Shown here piece by piece: positions 46,142-56,093 of a DNA stretch of 64,000 bases. The notes beneath the pieces were generated by a model. That model was not told the origin of the DNA. It ran no database searches and was given only the letters and a program-made list of their open reading frames with translations. Origin of the DNA: Cephalopachus bancanus (Eukaryota > Chordata > Mammalia > Primates > Tarsiidae); NCBI GenBank assembly GCA_027257055.1, contig JAPVLO010000322.1:682001-746000 (forward strand), given 5' to 3'. Positions within the stretch are counted from its first letter, which is position 1; each line of letters starts with the position of its first letter. A program made the position numbers and the translations under genes.

Positions 46142-46440
46142 GGCCAGGTGCAGTGGCTCAAGCCTATAATTCCAGCAGTTTGGTAGGCCGAGATGAGAGG
46201 ATTGACTGAGCTCAGAGGTTTGAGACCAGCCTGGGCCACTTAGCAAGTGACCTTGTCTCTACAAAAAAAAAAAAAAATTGCCTGAGCATGGTGGCTCATA
46301 CCTATAGTTCCAGCTTCTTGGAAGGCTGAGATGGAAGGATCACCTGAGCCCAGCAGGTCGGTCAAGGCTGCAGTGGCCATGAGCATGCCACTGCACTCCA
46401 GCATGGGTGAAAGAGTGAGACTCCAACTCAAATAATTAAA
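46142..46440 (+). mobile_element. Alu, sense, at the 5' end of an L1 copy
   Basis: Begins immediately after aagagtgaacctt (46129-46141), the same 13 bases that follow the L1 tail at 49122-49134. Its 3' end (ctccaactcaaataattaaaaaaag) passes through about 29 bases into L1 sequence. See findings. Confidence 0.93.
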
Positions 46441-46469
46441 AAAAGAGAATCAGTGAAACCCTTCCTGGG

Positions 46470-49121
46470 AAGAAGTAGGCTTCATCCCCAGGATACAGGG
46501 CTGGGTTCAACATCTGCAAGGCCATAAATGTAATTAAATACATCAACAGATGTAAAAACAAGAACTACATGATTATATCATTAGATGCAGAAAAAGCTTT
46601 TGATAAAATTCAGCATCACTTCTTGATAAAAACCCTCAAATACCTAGGTATAGAAGGAACATACTTCAAAATAGTAAGCACCATCTATGATAAACCTGCA
46701 ACTAGCATATTGCTAAATAGGCAGAAACTTGGAAACATTTTCCTTGAAAACTGGAACAGGACAAGGCTGTCCACTCTCACCCATCTTGTTCAACATTGTG
46801 TTAGAAGTCCTAGCTAGAGCAATTAGACAAGAGAACGAAATCAGGGGCATCCAAATAGGAAAAGAAGTTAAGTTATCCCTCTTTGCTGATGATATGATTA
46901 TACACCTCAAAAATCCAAGAGTATCTGTCAAAAATCTGCTTGCACTTATAAAGGACTTTGGCAAAGTCTTGGGGTAAAAAATAAATGTGCAAAGGACAGT
47001 TGCATTCTTATACACCAACAACAAGCAGGCGGAGAACCAAATAAAAAGCACAATTCCATTCACAATGGCCACACAAAAATGAAATACCTCGGCATCTTCC
47101 TAACCAGAGAAGTGAAAGACCTTTACAATGAGAACTACAAAACACTGCTCAAAGTCACAAATGGAAAAATATTCCATGCTCATGGATAGGAAGATGTCCA
47201 TTCTACCAAAGGCAATCTACAGATTCAACGCAATACCCATTAAATTACTAACATCATTCTTCTTAGACCTGGAAATGACAATACAGAAATTCATATGGAA
47301 ACATAAATGACCACGAATAGCCAAAACAATCCTTAGCAAAAGAAACAAAGCAAGAAGTATTATACTTCCAGACTTTAAACTTTACTATAAGGCTACAATA
47401 ATCAAAATGGTCTGGTATTGGTACAAGAAAAGGCATACAGACCAATGGAACAGGATAGAGATTCCAGAAGCAAAGCTTCAATTTCTCAACCAACTCATTT
47501 TTAACAAAGCCTCCGACAACAACCACTGGGGAGAAGAGAACCTATTCAGTAAATGGTGCTGGGAAAACTGGCTGACCACACGCAGAAGATTGAAACAGGA
47601 TCCCTTCCTATCACCATACACAAAAATTAACTCTAAAAGGATCAAAGTTCTAAACATAAAACCTCAAACTATAAGAAACTTAAAAAATGCAGGAGACATC
47701 CCTATGGAAATTGGAACTGGCAACCAATTCCTGATCAAAACCCCAAGTGCCCATGCCGTTAGAGATAAGAAGACAAGTGGGACCTCATCAAACTGACAAG
47801 CTTCTGCAAAGCAAAAGAAACAGTCAAGGCCAGGCTCAGTGGCTCAGCCTGTAATCCCAGCACTTTGGGAGGTTGAGGCAAGTGGATTGACTGAGTTTGT
47901 GGGTTCAAGACCAGGCTAGGCAACTTGACGAGACCTTGTCTCTACAGTAAATTAAAAAAAAAAAAAATTAGCTGGACGTGGTAGTTCTCACCTGTAGTTC
48001 CGGCAACTTGGAAGACTGAGGCGGAAGGATCGCCTGAACCCAGCAGGTCAAGGCTGATGTGGCCATGAGCATGCCACTGCACTCCAACCTGGGTGATGGA
48101 GTGAGACTCCAACTCAAAAAAAAAAAAAAGAAAAAGAAAAAAAAGAAACCATCAAGAGAGTGAGAGTGGGGAGACAGCCCACAGAATGGGAAAAAACATT
48201 TGCCAACTGTATATCTGACGAAGGCCTAATATCTAGGATCTACAAGGAACTCAAATGCACCAAAAGGAAAAAAAACAAACAGCCCCATTGAAAAATGGGC
48301 AAAAGACATGAATAGACACTTCTCAAAAGAAGACATATGGACAGCCAACAGACACATAAAAAGTGCTCAGCCTCACTAATCATCAGAGAAATGCAAATCA
48401 AAACCACATTGAGATACCACCTAACCCCAGTAAGAATGGCCATCATTAATAAAGCAAACAACAACAGATGCTGACAAGGATGGGGAGAAAAAGGAATACG
48501 TCTACACTGCTGGTGGGAATGCAAACTAGTGTAACCTCTTTGAAAGAAAGTGTGGTGATTTCTGAAAGAACTAGAAAGTGACCTTCCATATGACTCAGTA
48601 ATCTCGCTATTGGGAATATACCCAGAGGAACGCAAGTCATTCTACCAAAAAGATATCTGCACATGCATGTTTGTTGCAGCTTTATTCAAAGCAAAAACAT
48701 GGAACCAGTCATGCTGCCCACTGAAGCTGGATTGTATTAAAAAAATGTGGTCCATACACAATGGAATATTATGCAGCCATAAAGAAGGACAAACATATGG
48801 ACTTCACAGCAACTTGGATGGATTTACAGTTGATCATACTCAGTGATCTATCACAGAAACAAAGAACAGAGTACCATATGTTCTCACTCATAAGTGGACC
48901 TTGAACAATTATCATAATACTATAAGAAAGGAATTGGCAGTAGTGGGAAACTGCCAGGGGAGGGGGGTGGGATGGCAGTTGAGGAAAACTGCTAGGGGAG
49001 GGAGGGGCACACCTCATCCACAAGGGTACCTGGATAATGGACATTTGTATCCCTAATCCTGCATTGTACCCCACATCTTTAAAATAAAAAATAAAGAAAT
49101 TTTGACCACTCATATAAAAAA
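46470..49121 (+). mobile_element. 5'-truncated L1: ORF2 RT domain to 3' end
   Basis: The segment begins in the ORF2 reverse-transcriptase region (gtaggcttcatccccaggatacagg), and contains a decayed but readable [11 protein letters not shown] motif (about 46570), [18 protein letters not shown], the catalytic LFADDMI (about 46885), a later [20 protein letters not shown], and the C-terminal zinc-knuckle-region sequence. Frames shift repeatedly, so no protein can be made. The 3'UTR has a G-rich stretch (48955-49010), and the element ends in an A-rich tail to 49121. ORF1 and the 5'UTR are missing. One Alu interrupts it at 47827. Confidence 0.92.
47827..48136 (+). mobile_element. Alu, sense, inserted in L1 ORF2
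   Basis: Flanked by aaagaaacagtcaag and aaagaaaccatcaag (one difference). A tail mixed with aaaaag units. Confidence 0.94.
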
Positions 49122-49196
49122 AAGAGTGAACCTTAGCATCAACTATGTTCTTTGAATGCTAAAGATCTGTGACAAGTCAATATTTTACAAATTTAA

Positions 49197-49502
49197 GTTT
49201 TTTTTGTTTTGTTTTTTTTGGGTTTTTTTGAGTTGGAGTCTCACTCTGTCGCCCAGACTGGAGTGCAGTGGCCACTTCTGGCCACCACAACCTCGACCTG
49301 CTGGGCTCCGGCGATCCTTCCGCCTCAGCCTTCCAAGTAGCTGGAATTACAGGCATACGCTACCACACCCAGCTGACTTTTTGATTTATTGTAGAGATGA
49401 GGTCTTGCTGCCGAGGTGGGTCTCGAACCTGCGGGCTCAGGCAATCCACTCACCTCAGCCTCCCAAAGGCGCGGGATTACAGGCTGAGCCACTGAGCCCG
49501 GC
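49197..49502 (-). mobile_element. Young Alu, antisense, first of a tandem pair
   Basis: caaatttaagttttttt before and after the copy (about 49185 and 49502). Left arm tcttgctgccgaggtggg is of the five-base-deletion subtype. Confidence 0.94.
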
Positions 49503-49509
49503 CAAATTT

Positions 49510-49810
49510 AAGTTTTTTTGTTTTTTTGTTTTTGCGTTGGAGTCTTACTCTGTCTGCCAGACTGGAGTGCAGTGGCACGCTCCCGGCCACCACAGCCTCG
49601 ACCTGTTGGGCTCCAGCGATCCTTCTGCCTCAGCCTTCCAAGTAGCCAGAACTGCAGGTGCGTGCTACCATGCCCAGCTAATTTTTGATTTATTGTAGAC
49701 ACGAGGTCTTGCCAAGGTGCCCAGGTGGTCTCAAACCCGCGGGCTGAGGCAATCTACTTGCCTCAGCCTCCCAAAGTGCTGGGATTACAGGCTGAGCCAC
49801 CGAGCCCAAC
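49510..49810 (-). mobile_element. Alu, antisense, second of a tandem pair
   Basis: gcgttggagtcttactctgtctgcc to gagccaccgagcccaac. It uses the same T-rich target as its neighbour. Confidence 0.93.
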
Positions 49811-49812
49811 GA

Positions 49813-49817
<5 letters not shown>

Positions 49818-49844
<27 letters not shown>
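49818..49844. repeat. T27 homopolymer
   Basis: 27 uninterrupted T, the longest homopolymer in the window. It follows the Alu pair directly. Confidence 0.97.
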
Positions 49845-50120
49845 GTGAACGAAATCCTCAAACACTGGAGTGCATTTTACACTGTGACACACCTAACCTT
49901 GGACAGCCACTCACATGTGATTTCAGTACTGGACATTGTGGAGGAAGAAGGCTTCAGACAAAGAGAACAGCAAAAGCAAAAGTGTCAAGGCTGAAATGGC
50001 AAGAATATGTTTCATGTGTTTGGGGAGAGCAGGGGGACAGAAAGGAATGAAGGGCAGAATGGGAGAAGATGAGGTTGACTGGAGAAAAAGGAAGGCACTA
50101 GATCCTGGGAGGCCTTGTAT
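49845..50120. other. Unassigned sequence after the T27 run
   Basis: Read on the minus strand it would end ...GGATTTCGTTCAC(A)27, as a retrocopy would. I do not recognise the source and see no AATAAA just before the tail. Confidence 0.3.
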
Positions 50121-50125
50121 GGAAT

Positions 50126-50429
50126 TTTTTTTTTTTTTTTTTTTTGAGTCACTGTCTCACTCTGTCTCTTCCAGGCTGGAGTGCAGTGGCATAATCACGG
50201 CTCACCACAGTCTCAACTGCCTGGGCTCAGGCCATTTTCTACTACAGTTTCCCGAGTAGCTCAGCCTACAGGCAGGCGCCACCACGCCCAGATAATTTTT
50301 TGATTATTTTGTAGAGACAGGGTCTCACTATATTGCCCATGCTGGTCTCAAGCCCCCGGGCTCAAGCAATCCTCCCACCTTGGCTTCCCAAGGTACTGGG
50401 ATTACAGGCATGAACCCCTGTGCCTGGCC
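50126..50429 (-). mobile_element. Old Alu (AluJ-like), antisense
   Basis: Right arm cataatcacggctcaccacagtctcaactgcctgggctcagg is of the old type, and the left arm carries acagggtctcactatattgcccatgctgg. Confidence 0.92.
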
Positions 50430-51255
50430 CAGTTTGGGAATTATTCTAAGTGTGACTGGGAAATCACTAAAGGGTTCTGAGAAAGGGACATGTTAAGTTT
50501 CTTTGTGACATGAAATGCAGTATAGATGTTGGTTATTGTTATAGTGTTTCTAATTAAAGGGAAGGCAGTTGTGAGGCCCAGATTCCTCCTCTGCTAGACA
50601 GGGAAACCAACTTTCTCTCCAATTTAACATTTTCAGACTAGAGCCCAGAGACAAAAAAGGTCTGAACCAGAAAGCACAGCAAGTCTTGTATTGTTATTAA
50701 TGACTGCATATGAGCAGATACAGTGATCTTTTGGGGATAGAAGCCAGGCTGGAATAAGTTGAGGAATGAGAAGGGGATGAAGAAGCAAAGGGAAGGAAAA
50801 TAATAGGGCAGTAACTAAGAAATGTGATGTTGGGAGTTTTGTTTTATTGCCTGTTTCTTGTTAAGCAAAGAAAGATCTCCAATACCAATCTGAAAGAAGT
50901 AGGGGAGAGGTTGAAACAAATGGATTATGGACGGTGTTAGGTTCCTGAAGAGGGGCAGAGACTGGCTGGAGAGAGGAGGCAGGCTGAGCTGTGATGCAGG
51001 TAGTCCTGTGGAGTCTGGGTGGCCGGCTTTGCTGCCTTTGTTGCGGCCTTCCATAGTCCCTGTTCATTTGCCACCTGGATTCCTGGGACCTGAGTCCTGC
51101 CTCAACTCGGCTGCCTGCTCTTTTCTTTGCTAGTCACACTCAGGCCCCCAGACTAGAGGTGATCCAAGCAGGGACTGCTGTCCACCATTCACCACTTCTC
51201 CATCTGCTCTGGACTCCTGGACTTTGCCTAGGGACTACCTAGAGCCTGTTTCTCC
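50430..51255. other. Mostly unique; old repeat remnant at its start
   Basis: 50435-50520 (ttattctaagtgtgactgggaaatcactaaagggttctgagaaagggacatg) is an old interspersed repeat phrase of unassigned class. Nothing else recognised to 51255. Confidence 0.4.
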
Positions 51256-51267
51256 TCTACACGCTTT

Positions 51268-51550
51268 TATTTTTTTTTGAGTTTGGGTCTCACTGTGTTC
51301 ACTAAACCAGAGGGCAGTGGCATGGTCACAGTTCACCACAGCCTTGAACTCCTGGTCTCAGTGATCCTCCCTCCTCAGCCTCCAGAGTAGCTGGGACTGC
51401 AGGTATACACTAATACGCTTGGCTAATTTTTGTAGAGATGAAGTCTTGCTATGTTGCTCAGGCTCATCTCAAACTCCTGGGTCCAAGCAATTCTCCTGCC
51501 TTGGCTTTCCCAAGCCCTGGGATTACAGGCATGAACCATTGCACCCAGCT
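51268..51550 (-). mobile_element. Old Alu (AluJ-like), antisense
   Basis: Highly diverged dimer; flanks tcctctacacgc / tcctgtacacgc are a one-mismatch target-site duplication. Confidence 0.88.
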
Positions 51551-51594
51551 CCTGTACACGCCTCTATTCTCTTGTCCTGATTCCTGGATGCTGA

Positions 51595-51931
<337 letters not shown>

Positions 51932-51989
51932 AGCCTCCTGGTTCTGACGTCCAACATGCAGCACATCTGCCATGTGTTGAACCTTCACT

Positions 51990-52205
51990 GCTTAGGCACA
52001 ATGTTACATGCTTTGCAAATATCAATATAGACAGTCCTCACAACCCTGTAAGATATGTGCTATCATCATTCCATTTTACAGATGAGGAAATAAGGGCTCA
52101 GAAAGGATTGTCTTACTTAACACAAATTCTCACAGCTGGTAAGTGCTGGAGGAAAGATTTGCCCAGGTCTGTCTGTTCCAAACACTGCCCTTGCTCTGTG
52201 ATGCC
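51990..52205 (-). repeat. MIR SINE, antisense, near full length
   Basis: tcctcacaaccctgtaagatatgtgctatcatcattccattttacagatgaggaaataagggctcag... is the inverted MIR core with good preservation. Confidence 0.87.
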
Positions 52206-52334
52206 ACAGTGTTCTTTAGGTGACAGGAATTGAACCAGATGCTTTACAGATCTTTTCTCATCTGGGCAATGGACTGTGGGTACAAGTAGCAGAAAATGGG
52301 GCTCAGGTATGAAGATTCATTTCAAGGGAGAACT

Positions 52335-52460
52335 ATAGAAGGTAAGCTCTATGAGGGCAATGATTTGTGCCCACTTGTCACTGCTACACCCCCAGTTCCC
52401 AGAATAGTCTAACATATAATAGTGCCAATGAATATTTGTGAATGATTGAATGGATGAGTA
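52335..52460 (+). repeat. L2 3' tail
   Basis: gtaagctctatgagggcaatgatttgtgcccacttgtcactgctacacccccagttcccagaatag...gaatatttgtgaatgattgaatgg is a typical L2 3' end. Confidence 0.7.
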
Positions 52461-52828
52461 TACTCTAGCCTCTGAGAATGTGGTCAAAGCTAGACCAGAG
52501 GTAGAGCACTGAGAGTAAAATCAGACAAAAAACAAGACAGGAGTCCCGGGGATGGTGCAGGCAGCAGCAGATGGAGGTTGCTGACCACTTGGCATCACTT
52601 GCTAGGAGTCTTATCTCTCCACCACCAGAACATCATGGCAGCTCGCCTGATGAAACGACGCACCTGCCTCCAGAGAGAAGCCACCTAGTCCTGCCATGGC
52701 TCCAGTTAGCCATCTGAGACTTGCTAGGGTAGCCCATGAGACTCTGACTTCCTCAGCCACCTCACCCAGTTCCCACTTCCCACTTCCCAGGTTCTTTAAC
52801 AGAGCTGATGAAGAAGGAACAAGTAGGC

Positions 52829-53118
52829 TGGGTATGGTGGCTCACACCTATAAGCACTTTGGGAGGCCAAAGTGAGAGGATTGTCTGAGCCCACGGGTTC
52901 GAGACCAACCTAGGCAACTTGGTGAGACCTCATCTCTACAATAAATCAAAAAATTAGCCCGGCATGGTGGTGCGTACCTGTAATTCCAGCAACTTGGAAG
53001 GTTGAAGTGGAAGTATTGTCTGAGCCCAACATGTCAAGGCTGCGGTGGCCGTGAGCGTGCCACTGCACTCCAGGCTGGACAACAGAGTGAGACTCCAACT
53101 CACACACACACACAAAAA
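52829..53118 (+). mobile_element. Alu in the TBRG4 pseudogene (site 1)
   Basis: Duplicated target gaaggaacaagt, taken from the pseudogene itself, at about 52815 and 53120. Tail is (CA)n-like (cacacacacacacaaaaag). Confidence 0.95.
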
Positions 53119-54258
53119 GAAGGAACAAGTGTTTACTTTCTACCCAGAGAACTCCGAAGTGGACTAGCTCATCGAGAAGACCGCCAGGCCGGAGAAGCTT
53201 CTGGAGTTCCTTGGTGGTGGTCACCGCTTGCACCACAATCACACAGCCCTCATACTCGTTTGACTCTCTCACCTGGCTGTCTGAGAAGCCAGAAGACAAG
53301 GCCCTACTCACACAGGATGCCCACTTTCAGCAACTTCTGCATCTTGTCAATAGTCGGCTAACCTCAGTCTGGCACGGGCCCTCATGAAGATGCTGCAGAG
53401 CCTCTGTGCTCTGGTGTTCCCGAGGCCTTCAAGGAGCAGGTCTACTGGCGGATGTGGAGTCTCAAGTACAAGCACTTGGTCTTGCTGGTGGAGTCCTGTG
53501 CCAACTCCATGTGGGAGCAGCACTCCTGGGAACTGCTGGCCAAGCTGCCTGTGCACATGGAGAGGCACGACCGAAGAGGGCCGCCTGGTGGTGGACATCG
53601 TGATGAAGTGGGGGCACCTCTTAGAGTCGCTGATGAACTTCCTAGAAGACAAGTGCTAGAGTTGGTGGAGCAGTTTGGCCCTGACAGGTGGTGGAAGGTG
53701 CTGATGATGCTGACAGCTCTGAGCCGGCAGTCTGTGCCCTGGCTGCGGGCCATCTCCTACACTTGGTGTAGAAGCCCTTCTCTCTGATGAAAGGTAGGCT
53801 CTGTGACCAGGCCTGTGCCTATGGCAAATTCAGCTTTCTCCAGACCCCAGTATCCCCGCACCAGGCCGCTGACCTACTATTCCTCATGTCCAGTGTGACT
53901 CTTGGTGAGGTGGCTTGCTGTGCTAAGTTTTTCAGCTTTCTCGGGTGGCTCAACCTGCCCATTTGAGGCCTTTGCCCAGCATATCCTGAGCAGAGCCCAG
54001 GACATTGTCCTGCCCCACCTGTGCAGCATGCTCCTGGCTTTTGCCCATCAGAACTTCTGTCCAGAACAAAACCAGTAATTCAGATTGGTGCATGAGAAGT
54101 TGGAGTCAGAGCTGGCAGACCTGCAGACAGTCCCATAGGTGGACCTGGTGTAGGTCCTTCGTGTACCATAGCAGACGTGGGAGACAGAGTTGCAAGTTTT
54201 CCTGTATTCTGAATTTCACACCCAGTTTCTGGGGGGCACGTTTCAGAAGCTACTCCAG

Positions 54259-54545
54259 GCCAGGCATGGTGGCTCAATCCTCTAATCCCAGCACTTTGGG
54301 AGGCGGTGAGGGATTGCCTGAGCTCAGGGGTTCAAGACCAGCCTGAGCAACATGGCGAGACTTCATCTCTACAATAAATCAAAAAATTAGCTGGGCGTGT
54401 TGGTGCACGCCCGTAGTTCCAGCTACTTAGAAAACTGAGTTGGAAGGATTGCCTGAGCCCAGCAGGTCGAGGCTGCGGTGGCCATGAGCGTGCCACTGCA
54501 CTCCAGCCTGGGCGACAAAGTGAGACTCTGACTCAAAAATAAATA
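54259..54545 (+). mobile_element. Alu in the TBRG4 pseudogene (site 2, first)
   Basis: Follows agaagctactcca. Its AATA-rich tail hosts the next Alu. Confidence 0.94.
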
Positions 54546-54559
54546 AATAAATAAAACAA

Positions 54560-54866
54560 CCGGGCTTGGTGGCTCAGGCTGTGATCCCAGTGCTTTGGGA
54601 GGCCGAGGTGAGTGAATTGCCTGAGCCTGCGGGTTTGAGACCCGCCCGAGCAACTTGTCGAGACCTCATCTCTACAATAAATCAAAAATTAGCTGGGCGT
54701 GGTAACACACGCCTGTAGTTTCAGCTACTTGGAAGGCTGAGGCGGAAGGATCGCCACAGCCCAGTAGGTCGAGGCTGCGGTGGCCGGGAGTGTGCCACTG
54801 CACTCCAGTCTGGGCGACGGAGTGAGACTCCAACTCAAAATAAATAAATAAACAAATAAAATAAAA
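54560..54866 (+). mobile_element. Young Alu in the tail of the preceding Alu (site 2, second)
   Basis: Starts ccgggcttggtggctcagg after aaataaataaataaaacaa and ends in another AATA/AAAT tail, before the second agaagctactcca. Confidence 0.93.
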
Positions 54867-55239
54867 GAAGCTACTCCACATCAACACCACTGCCCAGATG
54901 GAGCACCTTGAGTACACGGGTCAAAGGGAACCTGTCTTGGCTGTGTCCCCCAGGCCATTAGCCCTTGACTAGAAGGTAATCCCCTTGCAGAAGGAGCATC
55001 AGAAGACTCTGAGGGGGATTCTTGGGAGCACCGACAGGGGCAGCCTTGAGGTGACCATGCATTACGGCTGGGTGATGGATGCTGAGATGCTGCTGGACAC
55101 TGATGGCTGGTTTCTGCCGTGAGGGACTTTGTGGCACCTCACCAGCCAGCTAGGAGCCAGTCGCTCCTCCAATGAGCTAAGAGGCTAGCTTAACTATGGT
55201 GGGATTTCCCCAGTTTCAACAACAGAAGTTAAGACTGGC

Positions 55240-55538
55240 TGGAGCTGGGCATGGTGGCTCACGCCTGTAATCCCAGCACTTTGGGAGGCTGAGGCAAGAG
55301 GATTGCCTGAGTCCAGGGGTTCAAGAACAGCCCAGGCAATTTGGCAAGACCTCATCTCTATAATAAATCAAAACATTAGCCAAGTGTGGTGGCACACACC
55401 TATGTTTCAGCTACTTGGAAGGCTGAGGCAGAAGGATCACCTGACCCCAGAAGGTCAAGGCTGCAGTAATTGCGAGTGTGCCGCTGCTCCCCAACCTGGG
55501 TGACAGAGTGAGACTCTGACTTAAAAAAAAAACAACAA
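55240..55538 (+). mobile_element. Alu in the TBRG4 pseudogene (site 3)
   Basis: Flanks aagactggctgga and aagactgactgga (one mismatch). Full dimer. Confidence 0.95.
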
Positions 55539-56093
55539 AAAAAGACTGACTGGATTGCTTTGTCCTGGCCCAGGGACACGTATTGGCTGTAGGCTTCCTG
55601 GTGATGGATGTCCCATACTATGAGTGGCTGAAACTCAAGTCTGAATGGCAGAAAGGTATCTACCTCAAGGACAAGATGCACAAAACAGTGGTTGAGGAGT
55701 TAGCCAGGTGACCTGTGCCAGCAGCACGAACTGCACGTCAAGGGCACCGACTCTCCTCTCTAAACCTAGTCATGGACACTGAGCAGGCAAGAGATGTCAC
55801 CCTTAAGGACAAACATTCTCAGTGCAGGATCTTGGCCAGAGTGGGGAGGGTGACCAGCAGCTTCAAAGAACAGACTGTCCTATCTTGGGTAATAAATCTT
55901 TAATTTTGGTGTTGGAAGAAAAAAATGTAAGACGGGGACCAAGTACTTGAAACTAAACCAAACTAAAATGTGATTGTAGGAAACAGACAAAGGCTGAGAT
56001 GTCTTATCAAATGTCCAAGCTCAGGGCTTCTTTCTCAGCCCAATGGGAGGGATCTTTTAAACTAAGCCTAAGCCAATCAAGAAGTTGCATATC

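Larger units (their letters stand above)
52545..55925 (+). pseudogene. TBRG4-ps: TBRG4 (FASTKD4) processed pseudogene
   Basis: TBRG4 encodes a mitochondrial FAST-kinase-family RNA-stability protein. Here an intronless copy runs from a start equivalent at 52635 (MAARLMKRRTCLQREA) to a stop equivalent at 55709-55711. Recognisable pieces in order: [18 protein letters not shown] (about 53170), KYKHLVLLVESCA (about 53470), LELVEQFGP (about 53660), the [21 protein letters not shown] region (about 55050) and the C-terminal [20 protein letters not shown] (about 55620). The copy has an in-frame TAG at about codon 18, repeated frameshifts, and four Alus within. AATAAA lies at 55891-55896, followed by a short A run, so it includes the 3'UTR. 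It cannot encode a protein. The 5' boundary is approximate. Confidence 0.93.

Noticed and set aside
46569..47796. Functional L1 reverse transcriptase
   Set aside because: The motifs are visible but spread over shifting frames, interrupted by an Alu, and the 5' half of the element is missing.
52946..53311. 121-codon minus-strand frame opposite the TBRG4 pseudogene
   Set aside because: It is the reverse complement of pseudogene sequence plus an antisense reading of the 52829 Alu; TBRG4 similarity is on the plus strand.
55916..55960. Target-site duplication for the TBRG4 pseudogene
   Set aside because: aaaaaacaagacagga (about 52530) and aaaaaatgtaagacgggga (about 55920) are similar but not good enough to claim a duplication.
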